Source of the DNA: Pauljensenia sp902373545
GTDB taxonomy: Bacteria > Actinomycetota > Actinomycetes > Actinomycetales > Actinomycetaceae
Direction: 5' to 3'
Length of the DNA: 64,000 bases
NCBI RefSeq assembly: GCF_041432775.1
Contig: NZ_JAPWAG010000001.1
Coordinates: 62,001 to 126,000 of the forward strand
Below are positions 15,992 through 25,265 of the stretch, in pieces. Position 1 is the stretch's first letter; every line of letters begins with the position of its first letter. The position numbers and the translations under genes are program-made. The notes beneath the pieces were generated by a model, which saw nothing but the letters and a program-made list of their open reading frames with translations, did no database searches and had not been told where the DNA came from.

Positions 15992-17227
15992 GTGGCAACG
16001 ATTGTCGTCGGTGTGACCGGCGGCGTCGCAGCCTTCAAAGCACCGATCGTGGTCCGCGAGTGTCAACGCGCGGGCCACGACGTGTATGTGGCCGCGACGC
16101 GTGCCTCGTTGGATTTCGTGGGAGCGTCGACCTGGGAGGGGATTACGTCCCGCCCCGTCGCCGTCGATATCGCGGGGGAGGGGCGAGCCGAGCACGTGGA
16201 GCTCGCTCGTGTCGCGGACCTGATCATCATTGTTCCTGCGACGGCGAATACCCTCGCGCGCCTCGCGGCGGGTTTTGCTGACGACATGGTGTCGCTGACG
16301 GTGTTGGCATCGGATGCTCCGGTCGTCGTGGCGCCCGCAATGCACTCGAACATGTGGCTGGCAGCCGCGACGCAAGCGAACGTGGCGACGCTGCGCGAGC
16401 GCGGCGTGCACGTGATCGACCCTGAGTCGGGCGCGCTCGGCTCAGGTGATAGCGGCGTGGGGCGTCTGCCTGCCCCCGAGGAGATTGCGCGGCGCGCCCT
16501 GGATGTCCTCGACCGCGCAGGCGAGCTCGAGCCTGCCCCTGTTCTGGCCGGCCGGACCGTCGTCGTCACGGCCGGAGGCACGCGCGAACCCATCGACCCG
16601 GTCCGTTTCCTTGGCAACAAGTCCTCGGGTCGGCAGGGCCTCGCTGTCGCCGCCGCCGCGGCGCGTGCGGGGGCGAGCGTGCGCGTCATCGCCGCCAATA
16701 TCGACGAGTCCGTCATGGCAGCTCTGCCCTCGGGCGTCGAGGTGACCCGCGTGGGCAGCGCCTGTGAGATGCGCGAGGCCACGATGGCACAGGTGATCGG
16801 TGCCGATGCGCTGGTCATGACCGCCGCGGTCGCCGATTTTCGCCCCGAGGCAGCCCAGGCCTCGAAAATGAAGAAGGACCCCACGAAGACTGACGCGCCG
16901 ACCCTGCGACTCGTGCGCAACCCCGACATCCTCTCCGAGGTAGGCCACAGCGATATTCGCCCGGCCCTCGTCGTCGGCTTCGCCGCGGAGACGGGCACGG
17001 ACGAGGAGATCCTGGCCAACGGCGCAGACAAGGCCGCGCGCAAGGGGGCGGACTACATCGCCCTGAACCGTGTGGGTGCGGGCGTCGGTTTCGGCGACGT
17101 TCCCAACGACATTCGACTCCTGGATGTCGGCGGGCAGATCGTGGGCCGTTACATCGGCTCAAAGGACGAGGTTGCGGCAGGTCTGGTCGCTCAGATGGCC
17201 GATTTCCTTGATAACCTTGAGCGGTGA
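15992..17227 (+). CDS. coaBC: phosphopantothenoylcysteine decarboxylase/synthetase
   Basis: Bifunctional coenzyme A enzyme, 411 aa. The N-terminal FMN-dependent CoaC domain has GVTGGVAAFK (residues 7-16) and PAMHSNMW (115-122; His118 where many enzymes have Asn, as seen in other actinobacteria). The C-terminal CoaB domain begins near residue 190 with VVVTAGGTREPIDPVRFLGN. GTG 15992 is the start; an upstream extension would run inside rpoZ. The stop overlaps metK (GTGA). Confidence 0.94.
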   Translation: MATIVVGVTGGVAAFKAPIVVRECQRAGHDVYVAATRASLDFVGASTWEGITSRPVAVDIAGEGRAEHVELARVADLIIIVPATANTLARLAAGFADDMVSLTVLASDAPVVVAPAMHSNMWLAAATQANVATLRERGVHVIDPESGALGSGDSGVGRLPAPEEIARRALDVLDRAGELEPAPVLAGRTVVVTAGGTREPIDPVRFLGNKSSGRQGLAVAAAAARAGASVRVIAANIDESVMAALPSGVEVTRVGSACEMREATMAQVIGADALVMTAAVADFRPEAAQASKMKKDPTKTDAPTLRLVRNPDILSEVGHSDIRPALVVGFAAETGTDEEILANGADKAARKGADYIALNRVGAGVGFGDVPNDIRLLDVGGQIVGRYIGSKDEVAAGLVAQMADFLDNLER

Positions 17228-18411
17228 GTCAACAGCTTTTCTCTTCCGAGTCCGTCACCGAAGGTCACCCCGACAAGGTCTGTGACCGTATCTCCGATGC
17301 GATCCTCGACGCCCTGCTCGAAGCGGATCCCCGCTCGCGCGTCGCTGTCGAGACGATGGCTGCAACAGGCCTCATCCACGTCGCCGGTGAGGTGACCACC
17401 GAGGCGTACGTCGAGATCCCCGAGATCGTGCGTCGTGAGATCCTCTCGATCGGATACGACTCCTCCCGTGTCGGCTTCGACGGCGCGTCCTGCGGCGTGT
17501 CCATCTCCCTGGATGGGCAGAGCCCCGACATCGCCGGCGGCGTCGACGAGGCCCTCGAGGTGCGCGGCACCCAGGGCGGTGACCCGCGCGACCGCTTGGG
17601 TGCGGGCGACCAGGGCATCATGTTCGGCTACGCAGCCTCCGACACCCCCGACCTCATGCCCGCACCCATCTGGCTGGCGCACCGCCTGGCCAAGCGCCTG
17701 ACCGATGTGCGCAAGCAGGGCATCGTGGAGGGCCTGCGCCCCGACGGCAAGACCCAGGTGACCCTTGCCTACGAGAACGGTCGCCCCGTCGGCATCGACA
17801 CGATCGTCGTCTCGACCCAGCACGACGAGAACCTGACCCAGAGCGCGATCGCGGACGCCGTGCGCGCACACGTGATCGACCCGGTCATCGAGGAGTCCGG
17901 CCTCGAGCTGGCCACGGGTGACATGACGGCCCTCATCAACCCTTCGGGACGCTTCGTCCTGGGCGGCCCGGCCGCTGATGCCGGCTTGACGGGCCGCAAG
18001 ATCATCGTCGACACCTACGGCGGCATGGCTCGCCACGGCGGCGGCGCCTTCTCCGGCAAGGACCCCTCGAAGGTCGACCGTTCCGCGACCTACGCCGCCC
18101 GCTGGGTCGCCAAGAACGTCGTGGCCGCGGGCATTGCCGGGCGCTGCGAGATTCAGCTGGCCTACGCCATCGGACGCGCCCACCCGATCGGCCTGTACGT
18201 CGACACCTTCGGAACCTCCTCGATCCCCGAGGAACGCATCGCCGACGCGATCCGCGAGGTCTTCGACCTGCGTCCCTTGGGCATGATCGAGGACCTTGAC
18301 CTGCTGCGCCCGATCTACCGCGAGACCGCCGCCTACGGCCACTTCGGCCGCGAGCAGTTCCCGTGGGAGGCCACCAACCGCGTCGCCGAGCTGCAGGCCG
18401 TGCTCGCATGA
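17224..18411 (+). CDS. metK: S-adenosylmethionine synthetase
   Basis: Makes SAM from methionine and ATP. 395 aa. The start is GTG overlapping the coaBC stop. Signatures: SVTEGHPDKVCD (residues 10-21), GAGDQGIMFGYA in the middle and GGGAFSGKDPSKVDRSA near residue 280. No SAM riboswitch precedes it, as expected in a coupled operon. Confidence 0.97.
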   Translation: MSQQLFSSESVTEGHPDKVCDRISDAILDALLEADPRSRVAVETMAATGLIHVAGEVTTEAYVEIPEIVRREILSIGYDSSRVGFDGASCGVSISLDGQSPDIAGGVDEALEVRGTQGGDPRDRLGAGDQGIMFGYAASDTPDLMPAPIWLAHRLAKRLTDVRKQGIVEGLRPDGKTQVTLAYENGRPVGIDTIVVSTQHDENLTQSAIADAVRAHVIDPVIEESGLELATGDMTALINPSGRFVLGGPAADAGLTGRKIIVDTYGGMARHGGGAFSGKDPSKVDRSATYAARWVAKNVVAAGIAGRCEIQLAYAIGRAHPIGLYVDTFGTSSIPEERIADAIREVFDLRPLGMIEDLDLLRPIYRETAAYGHFGREQFPWEATNRVAELQAVLA

Positions 18412-19046
18412 GCGTCGGCGCGGAGCAGGTCGACGAGTTCGTCCCCTCCTGGGATACCCCTCAGGCGCGCCGGGCGTGGAGGAGGCGCACGAGCCTGGAG
18501 ATGATCGTCTCGGGCTTTATCGGCCTCGTCACCTCCTTCGTGCTCTCGATCGAGGCGTGGCAGCTGGCAGCCGATTCGTCGGCGCGTTTTGGCTGCGACG
18601 TCTCCGCCGTACTGTCGTGTTCAGCGGTCGCACAGACGTGGCAGGCCCGCATCCTGGGCTTCCCCAACGCGTTCCTCGGCATCTTCTTCGAGGCCGTCGT
18701 CTTGGCGATCTCCGTCGCGATTTTTGCGGGCGTGAAGTTCCCGCGCTGGTACATGGCGTGCACGAATCTGCTGTACACGGTGGCGCTGTTTTTCGCGTTC
18801 TGGCTGTTTGGACAGTCCTACTTCATTATCCAGGTGCTGTGCCCGTGGTGCCTGCTCATCACGGTCACGACGACCTTGGTTTTCGGCGGTATCACGCGCA
18901 TCAATATCCGCGACGGCGTGATTGCGGCTCCCGCGTCGCTGCGCCGCATCGTGGCGCAGGGGCTCGACTGGGCGCTGTGGGGACTCATCGTGTTCGGCGT
19001 GCTCGCGATGGTCGTGGGCAAGTACGGGCTCAAGCTCCTGGGCTGA
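18408..19046 (+). CDS. vitamin K epoxide reductase (VKOR) family membrane protein
   Basis: 212 aa, about five membrane segments. VKOR homologues in actinobacteria reoxidise DsbA-like thiol oxidases, passing electrons to quinone. The loop pair is Cys63 and Cys71 (GCDVSAVLSC) and the active-site motif is Cys145-Pro-Trp-Cys148. ATG 18408 overlaps the metK stop (ATGA). No DsbA partner is in the window. Confidence 0.88.
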   Translation: MSVGAEQVDEFVPSWDTPQARRAWRRRTSLEMIVSGFIGLVTSFVLSIEAWQLAADSSARFGCDVSAVLSCSAVAQTWQARILGFPNAFLGIFFEAVVLAISVAIFAGVKFPRWYMACTNLLYTVALFFAFWLFGQSYFIIQVLCPWCLLITVTTTLVFGGITRINIRDGVIAAPASLRRIVAQGLDWALWGLIVFGVLAMVVGKYGLKLLG

Positions 19047-19088
19047 TCAACGGACGCAGATGGGCACGGGCTGTGTTTGACTAGGCTC

Positions 19089-21071
19089 ATGATGTCCACG
19101 CAGGGAATGCTTGACGGGTTTGACCCACCTGCGACGCGCAGTGCGGAGATTGCCCGCGTGCTCGTCGACGTCGATGTGGCGCACATGGATCGCCCGCTCG
19201 ACTACGTCGTTCCCGACGCCCTCGTGGACGAGGCCGTGGTCGGCTCGCTCGTGCGCGTGCGTTTGTCGGGTAGCCGGGTTGATGGCTGGATCGTCGAGCG
19301 CACCAGACGCGAGGTCAGCGACTCCGTCGGGCGCCTTGAATCCGTTGTCTCGGCGACGCCCGTCGTCACCCCGGCCCTGTACGAGGCCTCGAAACGTATC
19401 GCCTTGCGGTTCCTTGCCACCACGTCGCAGGTGCTCTCCCTCGCGGTTCCGCCGCGCCACGCGCGCGCCGAAAAGGAAGAGCTTGCGGCCGCTCCTCCCA
19501 CCTGGCCCACGGTGACGCACCGGGAGGCGGGGCAGGGGTGGGACCCCTATCCGGCTGGCGCGGCCCTCCTATCGCGGCTGCGCGACGGAACGTCTCCGCG
19601 CGCCATCGTGACGACGCTGCGGCCGCACGTGCGTGCCTGCCTGTCTGAGGCCGTGGGTGCGACGGTGTCGTCGGGCCGCTCCGTTATTGTCGTGACCCCG
19701 ACGGGGGAGCACGCCACTCGCGTCGCCCGCGAGCTTGAGGAGGATCTGGGCGTGCCCGCGGTGGTGAGCGGTGGGGAGGTCAGCCCGGAGGAGCGCTACC
19801 GCGTCCACGTCGCTGCTTCCCTCGGACGTCTTCCCATCGTGGTGGGGACGCGCTCGGCCGTGTGGGTGCCGTGCGCGACAACCGGTCTGATCGTCATCGT
19901 CAACGATGGGGATGATCGCCTGCGTGAGCGGCGTTTCCCCAGGTGCGACGCGCTCGACGTGGCCGTGCAGCGCTGCGCTGCCGAGGGAGCTGGTCTGCTC
20001 GTCCTCTCGAACGCGCGTTCGGTCAAGGCTCAGGCTCTCGTGCGCTCTGGATGGGCGGTGAGCCTGGACCCCACGCCGCAGGCGCTGCGCGAGGCGACCC
20101 CCCGCGTTCACCTGCACGGTGAGGCTCAGGCGGACAGCGAGGGCGCGGGCGGACGCATGCGCATCCCGCAGGCCGCCCTGCGATTGATCCGCCAGGGCTT
20201 GCGCGAAGGACCCGTCCTGATCCAGGTCGCATCGGCGGGCTACTGGCCCACCGTCGTGTGTCGGCGCTGCGGCCATCTGGCCCGGTGCCCGCACTGCTCG
20301 GGTCCGCTGTCGATGGGTGCCGACTCCGCTGTGACCTGCGGGTGGTGTGGGCGCGAGCCGACCTCGTGGCGCTGCCCACAATGCGCGGGAACGCACGTGC
20401 GCGGGGCCCGGGTGGGGGCCTCACGTACCGCCGAGGAAATCGCACGCACTCTCCCGGACGCCTCCGTCCTCGAGTCTTCCGCCGCCCACCGCATCACCCG
20501 CACCCTGCCCGCGCGCCCCACCGTCATCGTCGCGACAGCCGGGGCCGAACCGAGCGTCGACGGTGGCTACGCCTGCGCCATCATCTTGGACGCCGCTGCC
20601 CTGGTCGGCCGGCCGGAGCTGTGGGCGCCCGAGGAGGCCGCACGCCGCTGGCTCGACGCCCTGTCGCTCGTGCGCCCGGGCCACCCCGGCCTCGTCGTGG
20701 GGACGATCCCCGAGGCCCTGGGCCAGATGCTCGTGCGCTGGTCTCCCACCGACTACGCCCAGCGCCTCCTTGACGAACGCGAAGCACTTGGGTTTTTCCC
20801 CGCGTGCACCATGGTGGCCCTGGACGGCACGGCGGCCCAGGTGCGCCAGGTGGCCGACCAGGTTGTGCGCGAGGGCGGCGCCGAGCTGGTTGGAACCGTT
20901 GCCATCCCCGCCACCCGCGAGGGTGAGCAGAACCAGGTCCGCACGCTCGTGCGCACGCCGTTGCCGGACACGGTCGCGATGCTCCAGGCGCTCACGGACA
21001 TCCGCCGCTCGCGCTCGGCACGCAAGGTACCGCTGGTCAAAATGAGCGTGAACCCACCGGAGCTCTTCTGA
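19089..21071 (+). CDS. priA: primosomal protein N' (PriA), ATPase-degenerate actinobacterial form
   Basis: About 660 aa. PriA restarts stalled replication forks. The N-terminal DNA-binding domain (IARVLVDVDVAHMDRPLDYVVP) and the zinc cluster (CRRCGHLARCPHC, CGWCG, WRCPQC) are intact. The helicase core lacks Walker A: the expected GxTGSGKT stretch reads GRSVIVVTPTGEHATR, and the DEEH box is NDGDD. Such helicase-dead PriA proteins are known from actinobacteria, where a structural loader role is assumed. ATG 19089 or 19092 is the likely start; TTG 19077 is possible. Confidence 0.88.
   Translation: MMSTQGMLDGFDPPATRSAEIARVLVDVDVAHMDRPLDYVVPDALVDEAVVGSLVRVRLSGSRVDGWIVERTRREVSDSVGRLESVVSATPVVTPALYEASKRIALRFLATTSQVLSLAVPPRHARAEKEELAAAPPTWPTVTHREAGQGWDPYPAGAALLSRLRDGTSPRAIVTTLRPHVRACLSEAVGATVSSGRSVIVVTPTGEHATRVARELEEDLGVPAVVSGGEVSPEERYRVHVAASLGRLPIVVGTRSAVWVPCATTGLIVIVNDGDDRLRERRFPRCDALDVAVQRCAAEGAGLLVLSNARSVKAQALVRSGWAVSLDPTPQALREATPRVHLHGEAQADSEGAGGRMRIPQAALRLIRQGLREGPVLIQVASAGYWPTVVCRRCGHLARCPHCSGPLSMGADSAVTCGWCGREPTSWRCPQCAGTHVRGARVGASRTAEEIARTLPDASVLESSAAHRITRTLPARPTVIVATAGAEPSVDGGYACAIILDAAALVGRPELWAPEEAARRWLDALSLVRPGHPGLVVGTIPEALGQMLVRWSPTDYAQRLLDEREALGFFPACTMVALDGTAAQVRQVADQVVREGGAELVGTVAIPATREGEQNQVRTLVRTPLPDTVAMLQALTDIRRSRSARKVPLVKMSVNPPELF
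19226..19239 (-). repeat. repeated word core inside priA
   Basis: CCACGGCCTCGTCC on the minus strand; the sense strand encodes DEAV. Confidence 0.45.
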
Positions 21072-21092
21072 GTCTGGGGCCTCGCGGTGCCG

Positions 21093-21098
21093 TAAACT
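21093..21098 (+). promoter_or_regulatory. -10 box of fmt, leaderless type
   Basis: TAAACT, 7 bases before GTG 21106, with no ribosome binding site between. Confidence 0.45.
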
Positions 21099-21105
21099 GG
21101 CGCTC

Positions 21106-22050
21106 GTGCGCATTATTTTCGCTGGAACCCCCGATGCCGCAGTCCCGACGCTGCGTGCCCTGCTCTCTTCCTCCCACGAGGTCGCCCTGGTCATCACCCG
21201 ACCGCCGGCTCGACGCGGGCGCGGTAAGACGATGTACTCGTCCCCGGTCGCCGAGGTGGCTGCGCAGGCGGGCGTTGACCTCCTGGAGACGACCTCGCTG
21301 AAGGATTCCGCGATCGGGCAGCGCATCGAGGCTGTGGGCGCCGATCTGGGCGTCGTCGTCGCCTATGGCGGCCTGGTTCCTCCCTCCGTTTTGGCCATGC
21401 CCACCCACGGGTGGGTCAACCTGCACTTTTCCGACCTGCCGCGCTGGCGCGGTGCCGCCCCCGTCCAGTGGGCGATTCGAGAGGGCGACCCCACCACGGC
21501 CTCGTGCGTGTTCAACCTGGAAGAGGGCCTCGACACGGGCGACGTGTACTCGCGCGTCGAGGTCGCAATCGGCCACGAGAGCGCCGGTGAGCTGCTCGAA
21601 TCGATGGCCGAGGCCGGGGCAGGGCAGGTTCTCGGCGTCGTCGATGCGCTTGAGGCAGACTCCGCCCACGCAACCCCGCAGGCCGCTGAGGGCGTGACCC
21701 ATGCCCGTCGCCTGGCGCACGCGGACGGCTACGTGTCCTTCACGCACGATGCCGCGACCGAGGACCGCGTTATTCGTTCGGTGACGCCCAATCCTGGTGC
21801 GTACACGGTGCTGCCCGGTGGGGCGCGCATGAAGCTCGGCGTCGCGACCCCCGTGCAGCGCGACGACCTGGAGCCCGGCCAGCTGGAGGTCACCAAGAAG
21901 CAGGTGAGCGTCGGCTGCGCGTCGGGCGCGCTGATTCTCGGCCAGGTCGCGCCCGCGGGTAAGTCCTGGATGGACGCCGCAGCGTGGGCCAGGGGCGCGC
22001 GGCCCGACGCCGAGGTGCGCCTCGGCGGACAGACGGAGGAAGAACGATGA
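21106..22050 (+). CDS. fmt: methionyl-tRNA formyltransferase
   Basis: Formylates initiator Met-tRNA with 10-formyl-THF. 314 aa. RIIFAGTPDAAVPTLRAL opens the Rossmann domain; the catalytic segment is HGWVNLHFSDLPRWRGAAP with DTGDVY following. The C-terminal OB-fold is present. The stop overlaps the rsmB ATG (ATGA). Confidence 0.95.
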   Translation: MRIIFAGTPDAAVPTLRALLSSSHEVALVITRPPARRGRGKTMYSSPVAEVAAQAGVDLLETTSLKDSAIGQRIEAVGADLGVVVAYGGLVPPSVLAMPTHGWVNLHFSDLPRWRGAAPVQWAIREGDPTTASCVFNLEEGLDTGDVYSRVEVAIGHESAGELLESMAEAGAGQVLGVVDALEADSAHATPQAAEGVTHARRLAHADGYVSFTHDAATEDRVIRSVTPNPGAYTVLPGGARMKLGVATPVQRDDLEPGQLEVTKKQVSVGCASGALILGQVAPAGKSWMDAAAWARGARPDAEVRLGGQTEEER

Positions 22051-23519
22051 GCGAGCGCCGATACTCTGACGGCTACCGCAAGCTGCGCCCGGCCGACGAA
22101 CCCCGCCGCATCGCCTACGAGGTGCTGCACGAGGTGGCCACCCAGGGCGCCTTCGCGAACATCATCTTGCCCAAGGCGCTGCGTCAGGCCCGCAGGGAGG
22201 GCCACTTCAACGACCGAGACGCCGCCTTCACCTCCGAGCTGGTCCACGGCACGCTGCGCGCGATCGGCCGTCTTGACTGGGTGATCTCGCGCCACATCGA
22301 TCGTCCACTTGCTGATCTCGATCCGCGCGCTCTTGTCATCCTTCGCATGGGCGCCCACCAGCTCCTCGACATGCGCGTCCCCGACCACGCAGCCGTCTCG
22401 GCGACGGTGGACGTGGCACGCGAGCACCTGACCGACGGCCCAGTTCGCTTCGTCAACGCCGTCCTGCGCTCCATCACCCGCGAGGAGGACGCCGAACGCG
22501 AGGCCGCGATGAACGAGATTGAGGACCCGGACGAGGCCTTGGGTGTGCGCTACTCGCACCCCGCGTGGATGGTTCGCGCATTCCGCCAGGCCCTGGAGGC
22601 GCACGGCTACTCCGCCGAGGAGCTCGAGGATGTCCTCGCAGCCGACAACGAGGTCCCCACGGTCACCCTCGTGGCGCGCCCGGGCCTGATGAGCGTCGAC
22701 GAGCTGGCAGACGAGGCCGAGGATATTCTCGACACCCGCGTCGCCCTCGGAGCCGTCTCCCCGCGCGCTGTCCTGCTGGAGTCGGGCGACCCCGCACGTT
22801 TGCCCTCCATCCGCGACGGGCGCTCGGGCGCCCAGGATGAGGGCTCCCAGCTGGCCGCCCTCATCGCCGCCCACGCACCCCTGGACGGGGGAGAGGACGC
22901 GCGCTGGCTCGACATGTGCGCGGGCCCGGGCGGTAAGGCGGCGATGCTCGCCGGCCTGGCCGCCGAGTGCGGGGCGCGCGTGACCGCCAACGAGGTGCAC
23001 CCGCATCGCGCGCGTCTCATCGAGCGCACGACCCGCCAATACGACTCCATCGAGGTCGTCAGCGGCGACGGGCGCACCTTTGGCGGGGGAGGCACCGCGT
23101 GGCCCCTGGCATCCTTCGACCGTGTTGTCGTCGACGCCCCCTGCTCGGGTATGGGCTCGATGCGCAGGCGCCCCGAGTCGCGCTGGAACCGTACGCCCGG
23201 CGACCTCGAGGAGCTCACCTCGTTGCAGGCGCAGCTGCTGGACCGCGCGGTCGCGCTGACCCGCCCCGGCGGTGTCCTGACCTATATCACCTGTTCCCCG
23301 CACGCGGCCGAGACGCGCGACCAGGTGCGACGCCTCCTGGACATAGGCGAGGTGGAGCTTCTTGACACCGTTGCCCTGGCCGACGAGTGCGCGCCCTTCC
23401 CACTGGAGATTCCCGACACCGCGGGGCGTCTGACAGGGACGCAGGGACGCACGCTACAGCTGTGGGACCACCGCGTGGGCACCGATCTTATGTTTGTGGC
23501 GTGCCTGCGCAAGCGTTAG
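22047..23519 (+). CDS. rsmB: 16S rRNA m5C967 methyltransferase
   Basis: 490 aa. An N-terminal NusB-like RNA-binding domain (residues ~15-150) precedes a SAM-dependent methyltransferase. SAM motif: LDMCAGPGGKAAML; catalytic region: VDAPCSGMGSMRRRPESRW; nucleophile Cys in YITCSPHAAET. ATG 22047 fits the overlap with fmt. It may act as a general RsmB/RsmF-type enzyme. Confidence 0.93.
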   Translation: MSERRYSDGYRKLRPADEPRRIAYEVLHEVATQGAFANIILPKALRQARREGHFNDRDAAFTSELVHGTLRAIGRLDWVISRHIDRPLADLDPRALVILRMGAHQLLDMRVPDHAAVSATVDVAREHLTDGPVRFVNAVLRSITREEDAEREAAMNEIEDPDEALGVRYSHPAWMVRAFRQALEAHGYSAEELEDVLAADNEVPTVTLVARPGLMSVDELADEAEDILDTRVALGAVSPRAVLLESGDPARLPSIRDGRSGAQDEGSQLAALIAAHAPLDGGEDARWLDMCAGPGGKAAMLAGLAAECGARVTANEVHPHRARLIERTTRQYDSIEVVSGDGRTFGGGGTAWPLASFDRVVVDAPCSGMGSMRRRPESRWNRTPGDLEELTSLQAQLLDRAVALTRPGGVLTYITCSPHAAETRDQVRRLLDIGEVELLDTVALADECAPFPLEIPDTAGRLTGTQGRTLQLWDHRVGTDLMFVACLRKR

Positions 23520-23522
23520 CAT
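23517..23522 (+). promoter_or_regulatory. -10 box of rpe, leaderless type
   Basis: TAGCAT overlapping the rsmB stop codon, 7 bases before ATG 23530. Confidence 0.35.
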
Positions 23523-23529
23523 ATCCGTT

Positions 23530-24192
23530 ATGAACGCCACAATTAGCCCGTCGATCCTGAACTGCGACATCGCTGACCTGCGCGGAGAGCTCACCAAGAT
23601 TGCCGGCGCCGACGTCGCCCACGTCGATGTCATGGACAACCATTTCGTCCCCAACCTGTCGTGGGGCCTGCCCGTCGCCGAGGCCGTCGTCACGTCCGGA
23701 ATCCTACCGGTGGACGCCCACCTCATGATCGAGGACCCGGACCGCTGGGCGCCGCAGTACGCGGAGGTGGGCTGTCACTCGGTGACCTTCCACGCCGAGG
23801 CCGCGGCCGCGCCGCTGCGCCTGGCGCGCGAGCTGCATCGCCTGGGTGCGCGCGCGGGCCTGGCACTCAAGCCCGCGACGGACATCGCTCCCTTCGTTGA
23901 CATCCTCAACGAGTTCGACATGATCCTCATTATGACGGTCGAGCCGGGCTTTGGAGGCCAGTCCTTTATCGAGCAGATGATCCCCAAGATCGAGCGTACG
24001 CGCGCAGCCATCAACGCCGCGGGACTCGAGGTGTCGATTCAGGTCGACGGCGGTATTTCTCGCTCGACCATCGAGCGCGCTGCAATGGCTGGCGCCGACA
24101 ACTTCGTGGCGGGCTCGGCCGTCTTCCGCGCCGAAGACGCCCACCGCGAAGTCGAGATCTTGCGCGAGCTTGCCAACGCGCACACGCACTGA
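23530..24192 (+). CDS. rpe: ribulose-phosphate 3-epimerase
   Basis: Interconverts ribulose-5-P and xylulose-5-P. 220 aa TIM barrel. SPSILNCDIADL at the N-terminus, the metal His/Asp in AHVDVMDNHFVPNLSWG, MTVEPGFGGQSF and VDGGISRSTI are diagnostic. In many actinobacteria rpe is followed by riboflavin biosynthesis genes; here a riboflavin importer takes that place. Confidence 0.96.
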   Translation: MNATISPSILNCDIADLRGELTKIAGADVAHVDVMDNHFVPNLSWGLPVAEAVVTSGILPVDAHLMIEDPDRWAPQYAEVGCHSVTFHAEAAAAPLRLARELHRLGARAGLALKPATDIAPFVDILNEFDMILIMTVEPGFGGQSFIEQMIPKIERTRAAINAAGLEVSIQVDGGISRSTIERAAMAGADNFVAGSAVFRAEDAHREVEILRELANAHTH

Positions 24193-24213
24193 GCGCACAG
24201 CGCTACACGCGAG

Positions 24214-24245
24214 CGGGACGAGGCCACGGCCTCGTCCCGTTCTTA
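24214..24245 (+). terminator. rho-independent terminator after rpe
   Basis: CGGGACGAGGC (24214-24224) pairs with GCCTCGTCCCG (24229-24239), followed by TTCTT. The arms are an inverted pair of the repeated word described at 24223-24239. Confidence 0.85.
24223..24239 (+). repeat. repeated word in the rpe terminator
   Basis: GCCACGGCCTCGTCCCG, 16 of 17 matches; its GGCCTCGTCCC part is also present inverted as the other stem arm. Confidence 0.6.
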
Positions 24246-24283
24246 ATCCGCGAACACGTGTCGCACCCACAGAGCCCACGTGG

Positions 24284-24289
24284 CACAAT
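24284..24289 (+). promoter_or_regulatory. -10 box of the riboswitch transcript
   Basis: CACAAT about 10 bases before the riboswitch begins. Confidence 0.35.
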
Positions 24290-24298
24290 GGGCGGCGA

Positions 24299-24421
24299 GT
24301 ACTCCGGGGTCGGTGAAAGTCCGAACCGGCGGTGATAGTCCGCGACCCGCCCTCACAGAACGAGGGTGGCTGAGCCGGTGAAATTCCGGCACCGACGGTT
24401 ACAGTCCGGATGGGAGGAGTG
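24299..24421 (+). ncRNA. FMN riboswitch (RFN element)
   Basis: Clear RFN signature: GGGGTCGGTGAAAGTCC near 24305, ACCGGCGGTGATAGTCCGCG near 24334, GGTGAAATTCCGGCACCGAC near 24377 and ACAGTCCGGATGGGAGGAG at 24401-24419. P1 is ACTCC (24301-24305) with GGAGT (24416-24420). It should shut off the downstream importer when FMN is plentiful. No T-run terminator follows, so translational control is more likely; a 7-bp hairpin at 24426-24443 may be part of the switch. Confidence 0.95.
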
Positions 24422-24480
24422 CATGAGGCGCACCCGTGCGCCTACTGTGCTGCGCGTACCCCGGTGTCGGAAAGTTCGTC

Positions 24481-25254
24481 GTGGCATCTCGGAACAAGCC
24501 CCGCGGCACTCTCGCCGTGGCAGCACCGATCATTTTCCTCGCCCTGTTGCTGGCGGGGTGGTGGCTCTCGACGACGCTGACCGGCATCGAAGCCTGGCGT
24601 CTGCCAAACCCCCAGTCCGTCGTCTCCAAAGCACAGGTGCTTCTCGGACTGCCGACGACGTGGGAGAGGGTGCGGATCACAGGCGCCGAGGCCGTCGCAG
24701 GGTGCCTGCTTGGCTCAAGCGTCGCGCTTCCATCGGCCTACGCGATCTACCGATCGCGCCTGCTGGCCGCCGCGGTCGAGCCTTTCCTCGGTGCGACGCA
24801 GGCGTTGCCCGCTATCGCTATCGCTCCCATCCTGGTCCTGTGGGTTGGCTACGGCTTCGTCGCCATCGTGGTCCTGTGCGCCCTCATAGTCTTTTTCCCA
24901 ATCCTCGTCTCCACGGTCGTCGGCCTGCGTCACATCGATCGTGACCTGCTGGAGGCCGCCTCCCTGGATGGGGCCACCGGGTGGACGATGGCCTGGCACA
25001 TGGAGCTTCCCCTCGCCGCGCCCGCCATTTTGGGCGGCCTGCGCAATGGCTTCGCGTTGTCCGTCACCGGCGCCGTCGTGGGGGAGATGGTCATGGGCGG
25101 AACCGGGCTCGGGCAGGTACTCACTCAAATGAGAAACAACGTCGACACCGCCGGCATGTTCGTCATCATCATCATTTTGTGCACGATGGCGACGCTGTTG
25201 TACACGATCGTGTACAGGGTTGAACGGTCCAAGCGTTACGACATCACGCAGTGA
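24481..25254 (+). CDS. riboflavin ABC transporter permease (RibX-like)
   Basis: 257 aa, BPD-transport permease with about six membrane segments and the EAA-loop (LEAASLDGATGWTMAWHMELP, then AAPAILGGLRNG). Placement behind an FMN riboswitch and before a THI5-like binding protein matches the RibXY riboflavin importers proposed for other bacteria. GTG 24481 is preferred because the first membrane helix begins 12 residues later; GTG 24436 is an alternative. ATG 24423 next to the GGAGGAG of the riboswitch is out of frame. No ATPase gene is adjacent. Confidence 0.8.
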   Translation: MASRNKPRGTLAVAAPIIFLALLLAGWWLSTTLTGIEAWRLPNPQSVVSKAQVLLGLPTTWERVRITGAEAVAGCLLGSSVALPSAYAIYRSRLLAAAVEPFLGATQALPAIAIAPILVLWVGYGFVAIVVLCALIVFFPILVSTVVGLRHIDRDLLEAASLDGATGWTMAWHMELPLAAPAILGGLRNGFALSVTGAVVGEMVMGGTGLGQVLTQMRNNVDTAGMFVIIIILCTMATLLYTIVYRVERSKRYDITQ

Positions 25255-25265
25255 AGGAGAATCCC

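Noticed and set aside
24366..24944. Open frame through the riboswitch and permease in another frame, including ATG 24423
   Set aside because: The product is Arg/Gly-rich without domain features, while the overlapping frame encodes a clear permease.
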